From Rhodanobacter denitrificans (GTDB taxonomy: Bacteria > Pseudomonadota > Gammaproteobacteria > Xanthomonadales > Rhodanobacteraceae): DNA of 64,000 nt. Position numbers and translations under genes: made by a program. The notes under the pieces are model-generated. The model worked only from the letters and a program-made list of their open reading frames with translations. It did no database searches and was not told the origin of the DNA. The stretch lies in assembly GCF_003335105.1 (NCBI RefSeq), contig NZ_QFWQ01000005.1, positions 124,001 to 188,000 of the forward strand, written 5' to 3'. Below, in pieces: positions 37,148 through 45,344 of this stretch. Positions within the stretch are counted from its first letter, which is position 1. Every line of letters starts with the position of its first letter.

Positions 37148-37582
37148 TCAGGCCGGCCCGGGCTGCCACGGGTCGTAGCTGCCGAAGTACCACAGATGGC
37201 CCTCCGGGTCGTGGCAGCTGTAGCCGGCGCCGCCGTACTCCTTCTCGGCGTACTCGTCGACGATCACCGCGCCGGCGGCCTTGGCCTGCCGGTAGTGCGA
37301 CTTGCAGTCGCCGACGGTCACGCAGGCGCACTGCGTCTCGCGGCCGCCGATCTCGTCGGGTTGCGCAATGTGCTGGCCGAATTCGTTGTCGCGCACCTCG
37401 CCGAGCATGACCATGCCGTGGCCGTAGGTGAGCTGGGCGTGTTCCACGCCGCCACTTTCATTTTCGTGGACGGCCTGCTTCTCGAAGCCGAACGCCTTGC
37501 ACAGCCAGTCGATCGCGGCGTGAGCGTCGCGGTAGCGCAGGCAGGGGATGATGGTGCTGCCATGGGGATGGGGTACCGGCAT
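37148..37582 (-). CDS. VOC-superfamily (glyoxalase/bleomycin-resistance-like) protein
   Basis: A 144-residue protein of the vicinal oxygen chelate fold. IIPCLRYRDAHAAIDWLCKAFGF begins the first beta-alpha-beta unit, and GGAGYSCHDPEGHLWYFGSYD the metal-side strand of the second. It is of the PhnB/YdeM-like single-substrate type; the substrate is unknown. ATG 37582 follows GAGGAG; an ATG ten codons upstream is possible. Confidence 0.88.
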   Translation of the reverse strand: MPVPHPHGSTIIPCLRYRDAHAAIDWLCKAFGFEKQAVHENESGGVEHAQLTYGHGMVMLGEVRDNEFGQHIAQPDEIGGRETQCACVTVGDCKSHYRQAKAAGAVIVDEYAEKEYGGAGYSCHDPEGHLWYFGSYDPWQPGPA

Positions 37583-37687
37583 GACGGAGCTCTCCTCGGG
37601 CGGAAACCGCATGCAGGCTAGCGCGCCGGGCGTTTCCCGTCTGTCAGGCCACCATAGCGGCGGGGGATTCTCGCGATGGACGCCACC

Positions 37688-40096
37688 TCAGCCGGTGTGT
37701 TCGTCCTCTTCCGGCAGGGGCGGCAGCGTGCGCACCAGCATGCTCTGCGGGCTGGTCATCGGCAGCCCTTCGCTGCGCAGGGATTCGAGGATCTCGAACA
37801 GCAGCTCGCTCTTCACGCCGCTGACTTCGCGCGGGCTGCCGACGTAGGCGACGCAATTGAACGTCATCACGCCGGTGGCGACATTTTCCAGCTGCACGTA
37901 CGGCCCCGGCGCGGCCAGCGTGTCGCGGTGCGAGCGCAGGATTCCCAGCACCAGTCCGCGAACCTTGCCGGCAGGGGTATCCAGCGGCATCGGCAGCTTG
38001 ATCTGCACACGCCCCTGCGCATTGGCCAGGGTCACGTTGCGCACGTTCTGGGTGATCAGCTGCGAGTTCGGCACGATCACGGTGGAGCGGTCCCACATCT
38101 GGATCTCGGTGGCGCGCACGTTGATCCGGCGGATGTCGCCCTCGACGTCGCTGCTCAGGCTGACCCAGTCGCCCACCTTCACCGGCCGCTCGACCAGCAG
38201 GATCAGGCCAGAGATGAAGTTCTGCACGATCGCCTGCAGGCCGAAGCCGATGCCCACCGACAGCGCGCTGACGATCCACGCGATGCTCTTCAGGTCCACG
38301 TGCAGCGCGGCCAGCGTCAGCACGAACACCAGCATGCCGCCGAGATAGCCCAGCAGGGTCACGATGGACTCCTGCATGCCTTTTTCCATGGCGGATTTCG
38401 GCAGCAGCTGCTCGCGCAGCCAGCGCTTGAGCGTGCGCAGCACGAACAGTCCCGCGACCAGCACCAGTGCGGCGCCGAAGATGCTGCCCGGGTCGATGGC
38501 CAGTTCGCCGAGCTTGAAGCTGCCCAGGGTCTGTTCGGCGCTGGCCAGCAGGTCCTTGGGGCCGGCGCCGAAGGGCGTCAGCACGGTCGCCATCGCCAGC
38601 AGCACCAGCCCGACGCGGCAGATGCCGGCGAGCAGGATGGCGGTCTGCTCCAGCGCATGCGGCGCCAGATCGAAGCCGGCCTGCAGCCGCTGGCCGCTGC
38701 GCCCGTGCGGCGACAGCAGGGTGTTGATCAGGTCGGTGAGCAGTTGGATCAGCAGGTACACCGTGGCCACGATCACGCCGATCCAGAGCATCTGCACGGC
38801 GACGAAGAACGCCAGAGCGATGAAGCCGGTGGCCACGCCCAGCCAGCTGATCGCCACGCCGAGGGCGGCGGCGGCGGCGAGCAGGCCGATCCATACCGGC
38901 CGCTGCTCCCGCTCGGCGTCGCCGGTGGCCAGCTCGCGGCGACTGCGCCGCATGCGCAGCAGGGCCGCGCCGATCAGTCCGCTGATGACCAGGGCGAACA
39001 GGCCGCGCGTGGTCACGGTGGCCGGCAGGCTGCTGCCGATCACGCGGCTGATGCGGTCGAGCAGGCCGAACAGCAGCGCCGCCGCGGCCAGCAGCCAGGG
39101 GATCGGCCGTAGCCGCTGCGCCGCCAGGTCCGACAGCGCCGGCAGGCGCCAGGACGGTCGCTGCACGGAAAGGAGTGCCCGCCCGAGTCCGGTCACGTAG
39201 GCAGCGAAGCACACCAGCCTGACCACGTTGGCGGCCAGCGCGGCGAGATCGTCGTCGAGGATGTCGTTCCAGTTCAGCCCAAGATAGGCCAGTTGCGCGG
39301 CCAGCCCGGTGGTGAGGACGGCGGTCAGTGCCACCGCGGTGGCCATCGCACTGCGCCGCAGATGGCCGTCCGGTACGCAGCGTGTGGCCAGCATCAGCAA
39401 CAGCCGTTCCAGTACCCAGCGACCGCCGCCCAGCAGCAGCGCGGCAGCGATCAGGCACCACACCAGGGGCTGCCGGTTCGGCGGCTGCCATGCCTGCGCC
39501 ATGGCAGCGGCGAAACGCGAGCCGAGGCGATTGATTCGCACCGTGTCATCCGGAAACGCCCGTACCGGATCGGCCCAGAACGTGCGGCTGAACGGCGTCG
39601 CCGTGCGCGAGGCCAGCCGTGCCTGGAACTCGTCGTTGCGCAGGCCGCTGATCTGAGCCGCCAGCTGCGTCGCGCCCTGGCCGAGCAGTTGCGCCTGCTT
39701 GATCTGCGCATCGAGATCGGTCTGCGCCTTGTCCAGCTTGCGGCGCTGCACGGCGACCTCCGGCGCCTCTGCCGGTGCGCCCTTGGCGGGGGGTGGACCC
39801 AGCACGGCAAGCTGCGCCTGCAGGGCGGTCATTTGCGGCGCAAGGCTGGCGGCCAGCTGACGCGCCTGGTCCTGCACGCCAAGCGCGGTGCTCCGCAGGT
39901 CGGCCAGCGGCGTCCCGGACTTGTTGTCCTTCAGTGCGGCCTTGACGGTGTCGAGCTGGCCGCCCAGCTGGTCCAGCGTCTGCGCCGGGGTCGCCGCCGA
40001 CGCGGCAGCCGGGGGTTGATCGTTGTTCTGGGCAAGCGATGCGGTGCTGCCGAGGGCCAGCAGCAGGAACAGGAGGCAGCGGAACAGGGTAGGCAT
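37688..40096 (-). CDS. MscS-family mechanosensitive channel with DUF3772 region
   Basis: An 802-residue inner-membrane channel of the large MscK/YbiO type. Signal peptide (1-22), a periplasmic coiled-coil/DUF3772 part (about 30-200), about 8-11 membrane helices, then the MscS pore (SVGIGFGLQAIVQNFISGLILLVERPVKVGDWV, about 605-640) and the cytoplasmic cage with MWDRSTVIVPNSQLITQNVRN. It releases solutes under hypo-osmotic shock. Both ends of the pore motif are intact. Confidence 0.94.
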   Translation of the reverse strand: MPTLFRCLLFLLLALGSTASLAQNNDQPPAAASAATPAQTLDQLGGQLDTVKAALKDNKSGTPLADLRSTALGVQDQARQLAASLAPQMTALQAQLAVLGPPPAKGAPAEAPEVAVQRRKLDKAQTDLDAQIKQAQLLGQGATQLAAQISGLRNDEFQARLASRTATPFSRTFWADPVRAFPDDTVRINRLGSRFAAAMAQAWQPPNRQPLVWCLIAAALLLGGGRWVLERLLLMLATRCVPDGHLRRSAMATAVALTAVLTTGLAAQLAYLGLNWNDILDDDLAALAANVVRLVCFAAYVTGLGRALLSVQRPSWRLPALSDLAAQRLRPIPWLLAAAALLFGLLDRISRVIGSSLPATVTTRGLFALVISGLIGAALLRMRRSRRELATGDAEREQRPVWIGLLAAAAALGVAISWLGVATGFIALAFFVAVQMLWIGVIVATVYLLIQLLTDLINTLLSPHGRSGQRLQAGFDLAPHALEQTAILLAGICRVGLVLLAMATVLTPFGAGPKDLLASAEQTLGSFKLGELAIDPGSIFGAALVLVAGLFVLRTLKRWLREQLLPKSAMEKGMQESIVTLLGYLGGMLVFVLTLAALHVDLKSIAWIVSALSVGIGFGLQAIVQNFISGLILLVERPVKVGDWVSLSSDVEGDIRRINVRATEIQMWDRSTVIVPNSQLITQNVRNVTLANAQGRVQIKLPMPLDTPAGKVRGLVLGILRSHRDTLAAPGPYVQLENVATGVMTFNCVAYVGSPREVSGVKSELLFEILESLRSEGLPMTSPQSMLVRTLPPLPEEDEHTG

Positions 40097-40200
40097 CCGC
40101 CCATGATCGGAGCGCCGCTGCGAGTGGTCAATCGCGCCGGGCGGATCAGCGGTTGTCTTCGCGGCTGGCGTTCAGACTAGGCGAAATGCGCCGACGCGGC

Positions 40201-40689
40201 TCAGGGCGAGGGCCTCGCTGCCCGCAATGCGGCACGCCGTTCCAGGCTGGCCGCCGGCCATGCCTGCTCGATCTCGTAGAACTCCGCCACCGCAGGCACT
40301 CCCGGCGGCAACACCACCCACGGCTGCCTGGTCGAGGTGTAGATATGGATGTCCGGCGGCAACCGCCACGGTTCGGCCAGCGTGCCCACTCGCACGAAGG
40401 CCACCGCCTTGCCGCCGCCGGGGTAGTGGCTCCACAGCGCCACGTGGCAGTTTGCGCAGCGCGCGATCCGCTGGCCCTTGCCGCTCGCCGATGGGGTGTC
40501 GACCATCACCGGCTCGCCCTGCAGCAACTCCACGCGATCGGTCTCGATCATCGCGTTCAGCGCGAATGCACTGCCGGTCTCGCGCTGGCACCAGCTGCAG
40601 TGGCAGCAGTGCACGAACAGCGGCGCGCTGGCGAGGCGATAGCGGATCGCGCCGCAGGTGCAACTTCCCTCAAGGGTCTCAATGGTCAT
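40201..40689 (-). CDS. GFA-family (glutathione-dependent formaldehyde-activating-like) protein
   Basis: A 162-residue zinc protein of the GFA/Mss4-like fold. Zinc Cys are visible in GSCTCGAIRY, HCCHCSWCQRETG and RCANCHVALW. The family is linked to S-hydroxymethylglutathione but few members have proven activity. ATG 40689. Transcribed towards MscS, divergent from the ABC exporter. Confidence 0.9.
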   Translation of the reverse strand: MTIETLEGSCTCGAIRYRLASAPLFVHCCHCSWCQRETGSAFALNAMIETDRVELLQGEPVMVDTPSASGKGQRIARCANCHVALWSHYPGGGKAVAFVRVGTLAEPWRLPPDIHIYTSTRQPWVVLPPGVPAVAEFYEIEQAWPAASLERRAALRAARPSP

Positions 40690-40791
40690 ATTGCTGGTCC
40701 CGCGTGGTCACGACGGAGAGAGGCCGCATCGTCACACCGCATCGTTCGGGCTTCAAGCACAATGGCCGTCCCCGCAAGTCCGGAATGCCCC

Positions 40792-42636
40792 ATGCTTTTC
40801 CGCTGGTTCGAAGCCCTGATCGACGCATTCAAGGACCCGGTCGATGGCATGCCGCCGACGTCGGTATGGCGCTTCTACGCGTTCTACCTGCGCCAGGTGT
40901 GGCCGGTGTTCGCGGTGGCGATCGCGGTGGGTTTCATGGTGGCGATCGTCGAGGTGTCGCTGTTCGGCTTCATCGGCCGCATCGTGGACATGGCCAGGGG
41001 CGCGCCGGCGGCGGATTTCTTCCGGCAGCATGGCAATGAATTGTTGTGGATGGGTTTCGTCGCGCTGATCGTGCGGCCGCTGGCGATCGGCGTGCACGAC
41101 CTGCTGGTGAACCAGGCCATCGTGCCCAGCCTGACCAACCGCATCCGCTGGCAGAACCACCGCTACGTGATCCGCCAGAGCCTGGGTTTCTTCCAGAACG
41201 ACTACGCCGGCCGCATCGCCAACCGCATCATGCAGACCGGTGGCGCGCTGCGCGAGTCGGCGGTGCAGATCGTCGATGCGATCTGGTACGTCACCATCTA
41301 CACCGGCAGCGCGATCGTGCTGTTCGCGCAGGCGGACCTGTGGCTGGCGGTACCGCTGGTCGCATGGGTGTTCGCCTATGTCGGACTGCTGGCGTTCTTC
41401 ATCCCGCGCATCAAGCAGCGCTCGTGGCTGGCTTCGGAGGCGCGCTCCAAGCTGATGGGGCGCATCGTCGACGGCTACGGCAACGTGCTCACGCTGAAGC
41501 TGTTCGCGCACACCCGGCGCGAGGAAGCGTATGTGGCCGACGCGATGGCCGAGCAGACCGACAAGCTGCGCCGCATGACCCGTGTCACTACCGCGCTGGA
41601 TGCCAGCATCACCACGCTCAACGGTTTCCTGATCGTCGGCACCTCGGCGTTGGCGCTGTGGCTGTGGAGCGAGGGCCGGGTGACGGTGGGCGCAATCGCG
41701 CTGTCGACCGGGCTGGTGATCCGCATCAACAACATGTCTGGCTGGATCATGTGGGTGGTCAACGGCATCTTCGAGAACGTGGGCACGGTGCAGGACGGCA
41801 TCACCACGATCTCGCGGCCGCGCGCGGTACAGGACCGCAAGGGCGCGATGCCGCTGGAGGTGACCAGCGGCGCGGTGCATTTCCACGACATCCATTTCCA
41901 TTACGGCAAGCAGGGCGGGGTGATCGCGGGACTGGAACTGGCGGTGCGCGCGGGCGAGAAGATCGGCCTGGTCGGCCCGTCCGGCGCGGGCAAGTCCACC
42001 CTGGTCAACGTGCTGCTGCGGCTGTACGACCTGGAGGCGGGGCGCATCCTGATCGACGGACAGGACATCGCCGGTGTCACCCAGGAAAGTCTGCGTTCGC
42101 AAATCGGCGTGGTGACCCAGGACACCTCGCTGCTGCACCGCTCGATCCGCGACAACATCCTCTACGGCCGCCCCGACGCCAGCGAGGCGCAGATCGCGGA
42201 GGCCGTGCGCAAGGCGCGCGCCGACGAGTTCATTCCCGCCCTGGTGGACGGCGAGGGGCGCACCGGTTACGAGGCGCTGGTGGGCGAGCGTGGCGTGAAG
42301 CTGTCCGGCGGCCAGCGCCAGCGCATCGCGATCGCCCGCGTGCTGCTGAAGGATGCGCCGATCCTGGTGCTGGACGAGGCCACCAGCGCGCTGGATTCCG
42401 AGGCCGAGGCGGCGATCCAGGACAGCCTCGACCTGCTGATGCAGGGCAAGACGGTGATCGCCATCGCGCATCGCCTGTCCACCATCGCGCGCATGGACCG
42501 GCTGGTGGTGCTGGACAAGGGCCGCATCGTGGAAACCGGCACGCACGCCGGGCTGGTGGCCCGCGACGGGCTGTATGCGCGGCTGTGGAAGCGGCAGACC
42601 GGGGGCTTCGTGGCGGTGGAGGATGAGTCGGCTTGA
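40792..42636 (+). CDS. ABC exporter, fused membrane and ATPase domains
   Basis: A 614-residue half-transporter: membrane domain (about 25-345) and ATPase domain (about 365-600) with Walker A GPSGAGKST, Q-loop VTQDTSL, LSGGQRQR, Walker B ILVLDEATSALD and H-loop IAHRLS. Probably a homodimeric exporter of the MsbA/HlyB-like multidrug type; the substrate is unknown. Not similar in detail to the exporter at 24730. Confidence 0.93.
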   Translation: MLFRWFEALIDAFKDPVDGMPPTSVWRFYAFYLRQVWPVFAVAIAVGFMVAIVEVSLFGFIGRIVDMARGAPAADFFRQHGNELLWMGFVALIVRPLAIGVHDLLVNQAIVPSLTNRIRWQNHRYVIRQSLGFFQNDYAGRIANRIMQTGGALRESAVQIVDAIWYVTIYTGSAIVLFAQADLWLAVPLVAWVFAYVGLLAFFIPRIKQRSWLASEARSKLMGRIVDGYGNVLTLKLFAHTRREEAYVADAMAEQTDKLRRMTRVTTALDASITTLNGFLIVGTSALALWLWSEGRVTVGAIALSTGLVIRINNMSGWIMWVVNGIFENVGTVQDGITTISRPRAVQDRKGAMPLEVTSGAVHFHDIHFHYGKQGGVIAGLELAVRAGEKIGLVGPSGAGKSTLVNVLLRLYDLEAGRILIDGQDIAGVTQESLRSQIGVVTQDTSLLHRSIRDNILYGRPDASEAQIAEAVRKARADEFIPALVDGEGRTGYEALVGERGVKLSGGQRQRIAIARVLLKDAPILVLDEATSALDSEAEAAIQDSLDLLMQGKTVIAIAHRLSTIARMDRLVVLDKGRIVETGTHAGLVARDGLYARLWKRQTGGFVAVEDESA

Positions 42637-42728
42637 CCATCGCGTTCGCGTGTCTTGTCTACCGCGACCAGGTGCGAACATCGTGTCTCGTGGTTTTGGG
42701 GCACGAGCACGCGGCAGGCACATCCGGT

Positions 42729-43784
42729 TCAGGCGATCAATTCGCGGTGCGGGTTGCGGCCGAACGGGGCCGATCTGTCCACGCGCAGGGCTGCGGCGAC
42801 GTAGGCCCAAAGGCCTTCCGGCGGTGAAGCGTGTTCGGATGGCGAGCCGCCCGGACCCTGTCGTCCGGCGGTGCCGGTCTTGACGTACTTGCCGATGACC
42901 GTCGCCGTGCCGCCCGGCACATGGTCCGAGCCCGGCAGTGTCCGGCTGAATTCGCCGGTCAGCAGTACCACGACATTGCGACGCGGCAGGGTCATCACGC
43001 GTTCGAGGAAAGTGATCAGGGACGGCGTGATGGGGGCCATGATGTCGCGCGCCAGTGTTCCGGCGTCGTCGTGGTGCGTGTCGAACTGCCGGTCAGGGCG
43101 TCCCGTGTAGGCGGGTTGCGCGAAGATCACGCCAGGACCGGCGTGGATCATGGATTCGATGCCGGCGAAGGTCGCCCGCTGGCTGTCGATGGCAGTGCTT
43201 CCGGCAGACACGCCGTAGGCGCTGCGGATGGCATCGAGTTGCGCGATCGGCAAAGGCCCGCGTGCATCGTCGAGACTGAGACAGTGCTCCAGCGTGACAC
43301 GACCTTCCGCCGGGGGCATCGCGGCGACGCCGGCCGGCAGGCCAAGGCTGTTCACGACGACGCAACGGGGCGCGGGGTCCGGCATGGCTGCGGCCATGCG
43401 CAGCAGCCGGCTGCGTGATGCACTTTCCAGCATCGCTGCGCGCGCGTCCGCATGCGGGTAGAGGCCGTGACGGAAATCGATCGACGCCATGTGCGCCAGG
43501 GCTGCCTCGGGCAGGGCGCCAAGCGAACCCGCATCGACGCCAAGGCCATTGCCGAGGTGGCGGACGTTGTCGGCGGTCACCCCGAAAGCACCGCCGGGAA
43601 GAAACGAGTCCGCACTGTTGAACAGGCCCGCCGGGCCCCCGTTGAGCCAGAGCACGACGAGGGTCGGCCGTTCGGGCGCGTCGCGGGTTTCCGCCAGGAG
43701 GGGTTGCCTGCCCAGCGCGAGCGCCCCGGCGATGGCCGCACCTGCCTTGAGTACCGTGCGTCGCGAGATGGGGTGGTCGTTCAT
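42729..43784 (-). CDS. DUF1501-family Tat-exported protein
   Basis: A 351-residue protein with a twin-arginine signal (SRRTVLKAGAAIAGALALG), then TLVVLWLNGGPAGLFNSADSFLPG and NVVVLLTGEFSRTLPGSDHVPGG, typical of the alkaline-phosphatase-like DUF1501 family (sulfatase/phosphatase relatives). Function unknown. It is divergent from the AraC gene at 43923, a common arrangement for a regulator and its target. Confidence 0.88.
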   Translation of the reverse strand: MNDHPISRRTVLKAGAAIAGALALGRQPLLAETRDAPERPTLVVLWLNGGPAGLFNSADSFLPGGAFGVTADNVRHLGNGLGVDAGSLGALPEAALAHMASIDFRHGLYPHADARAAMLESASRSRLLRMAAAMPDPAPRCVVVNSLGLPAGVAAMPPAEGRVTLEHCLSLDDARGPLPIAQLDAIRSAYGVSAGSTAIDSQRATFAGIESMIHAGPGVIFAQPAYTGRPDRQFDTHHDDAGTLARDIMAPITPSLITFLERVMTLPRRNVVVLLTGEFSRTLPGSDHVPGGTATVIGKYVKTGTAGRQGPGGSPSEHASPPEGLWAYVAAALRVDRSAPFGRNPHRELIA

Positions 43785-43922
43785 CGGATGGCCTCCAGTT
43801 GCGCCTGTCTCATGGGCGGTGCCGCGGGTGTGTCGGTGAAACCCGGGCGTGGCGTTGCGGCGGAACAGCCCTGCGCCCAGAATCAGCGTAGTCGTGTCCG
43901 TATATCGACAGGAAGCCATGCT

Positions 43923-44687
43923 GTGTCGCATTCCAGACAATCCATCGGTGCGTCTCGGGCGTGGCCGGCAACCGCGCTGGCCAAGGATTACCCGAAGGGG
44001 TGCCTGATCCCGCGGCATCGGCACCGGCGTGGGCAACTCATCTACGCCGCGTCGGGCGTGATGCAGGTAACCACCCGCGAAGGCATCTGGATCGTTCCGC
44101 CGCAGCGTTCGCTGTGGGTGCCCGCCGCAATGCCGCACGAGATCCGCATGGAAGGCCATGTCGCCATACGCACGTTGTATCTGGACCGGGACGTGGGGGC
44201 GCTACTCGGCGACCATTGCAGGATCCTGGCGATCACGGATCTGCTCCGCGAACTCATCCTGGCGATGGTAGGCGCGCACGAAGCCAGGGATGCGCAACGC
44301 ATGCGTATGATGTTGCCGCTGCTGCTGCACGAGTTGCATGGCGCCGACGAGGCGGCCATCCACATCCCCGTGCCGTCGGATCCGCGATTGAAGAAGGTAT
44401 GCGCCCGTCTGCTGGCCGACCCGACCCGGGCCGATACGCTGGACCAGCTGGCGCGACAGGTCGGCGCAAGCAGTCGGACCCTGGCGCGCCTCTTCGAGAG
44501 CGAGTTGAAGATGAACTTCGTGCGCTGGCGGCAGCACGTCCGGTTGGCCCGTGCGTTGAGCCGACTGAATGCGGGCGCGTCGATCAAGAGCGTGGCGCGT
44601 GATGCTGGCTATGCCAGTTGCAGCGCCTTTTGCGTGATGTTTCGGCGGATGATGGGCAGCACGCCCACCGGTTACGGCGGCGGATGA
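43923..44687 (+). CDS. AraC-family transcriptional regulator
   Basis: A 254-residue regulator. The N-terminal cupin (about 20-110) reads IPRHRHRRGQLIYAASGVMQV; the C-terminal AraC DNA-binding domain has two helix-turn-helix motifs (LDQLARQVGASSRTLARLFESEL and SIKSVARDAGYASCSAFCVMFRRMMGSTPTGY). No ATG fits; GTG 43923 follows AGGAAG by nine bases and gives a normal N-terminus. Expected to control the divergent DUF1501 gene or itself. Confidence 0.9.
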   Translation: MSHSRQSIGASRAWPATALAKDYPKGCLIPRHRHRRGQLIYAASGVMQVTTREGIWIVPPQRSLWVPAAMPHEIRMEGHVAIRTLYLDRDVGALLGDHCRILAITDLLRELILAMVGAHEARDAQRMRMMLPLLLHELHGADEAAIHIPVPSDPRLKKVCARLLADPTRADTLDQLARQVGASSRTLARLFESELKMNFVRWRQHVRLARALSRLNAGASIKSVARDAGYASCSAFCVMFRRMMGSTPTGYGGG

Positions 44688-44728
44688 TCGCCTGAGCCAG
44701 CGGGCCGGCCGTAGGCCCCGGTGGACTC

Positions 44729-44875
44729 GTGCGCCAGCGCCACTTCCAAGTCGCCGGCACCACCGACTACATGCTGCGCGTGGCCGGGGCAGACTCCGCG
44801 GATTCCGGGCGCAGCCACACCAAACATCCCGTCCAGCTGCCGGTATGGCGCGGGTGCCCGGGTGGCGCTGCGTAG
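44729..44875 (+). pseudogene. Possible relic of an Lrp/AsnC-family regulator
   Basis: One frame reads RHFQVAGTTDYMLRVAGAD and later HTKHPVQLPV before a TAG at 44873. This resembles the ligand-binding end of Lrp proteins (VTGxxDYLLRVxxxD, then HTxxLxQLPGV). The DNA-binding half and the normal C-terminus are missing and no frame covers the rest, so it would be a decayed fragment. Support is by motif only. Confidence 0.4.
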
Positions 44876-44880
44876 GGGGC

Positions 44881-44912
44881 TTGACTCTTGACCTTGATCA
44901 AGGGTCTAGACT
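44881..44912 (+). promoter_or_regulatory. MerR-type promoter of the copper operon
   Basis: TTGACT (-35, 44881-44886) and TAGACT (-10, 44907-44912) are 20 bp apart, the long spacer typical of MerR-family promoters, and the spacer holds the 12-bp palindrome CCTTGATCAAGG (44892-44903). The regulator encoded seven bases downstream is expected to bind here and unwind the promoter when metal is bound. Confidence 0.75.
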
Positions 44913-44918
44913 TGTTCC

Positions 44919-45344
44919 ATGAACACGCAAACTCCCTCCCTGACTATCGGTGCCGTCGCCAAGCGCGTCGGCGTGGCGATCGACACGATCCGTTACTACG
45001 AGCGCGAGGGCCTGCTGCCCGAGCCGCAGCGGCGCGCCTCGGGCTACCGCAGTTACGGCGTCGGCACCATCGCGCAACTGCGCTTCATCCGGCGCGCCAA
45101 GGAGCTCGGCTTCACGCTGGAGGAGATCCGCGAGCTACTGGCGCTGTCGGCGGATCGCCAGCGCGGGGTGAAGGCGGTGAAGCAGCGCGCGGAGAAGCGG
45201 CTGGCGGCGATCGAGCAACGCATCGCCGAGTTGCAGCGGGTGCGTGATGGTTTGGCGGAGCTGGTCGCGTCGTGTCCGGGCCATGGTGCGCCGGAGCATT
45301 GTCCGATCCTGCGTGCATTGGGCAACGAGGAGGTGAAGGAATGA
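44919..45344 (+). CDS. cueR: CueR-like MerR-family copper regulator
   Basis: A 141-residue metal-sensing activator. The N-terminal winged helix reads [25 protein letters not shown], then a long dimerisation helix, then the metal loop [14 protein letters not shown]: two Cys in CPGx(6)CPI as in CueR (Cu+, Ag+, Au+), not the three-Cys pattern of ZntR or MerR. It is the first gene of its own operon and overlaps the P-type ATPase gene (ATGA). Confidence 0.9.
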   Translation: MNTQTPSLTIGAVAKRVGVAIDTIRYYEREGLLPEPQRRASGYRSYGVGTIAQLRFIRRAKELGFTLEEIRELLALSADRQRGVKAVKQRAEKRLAAIEQRIAELQRVRDGLAELVASCPGHGAPEHCPILRALGNEEVKE

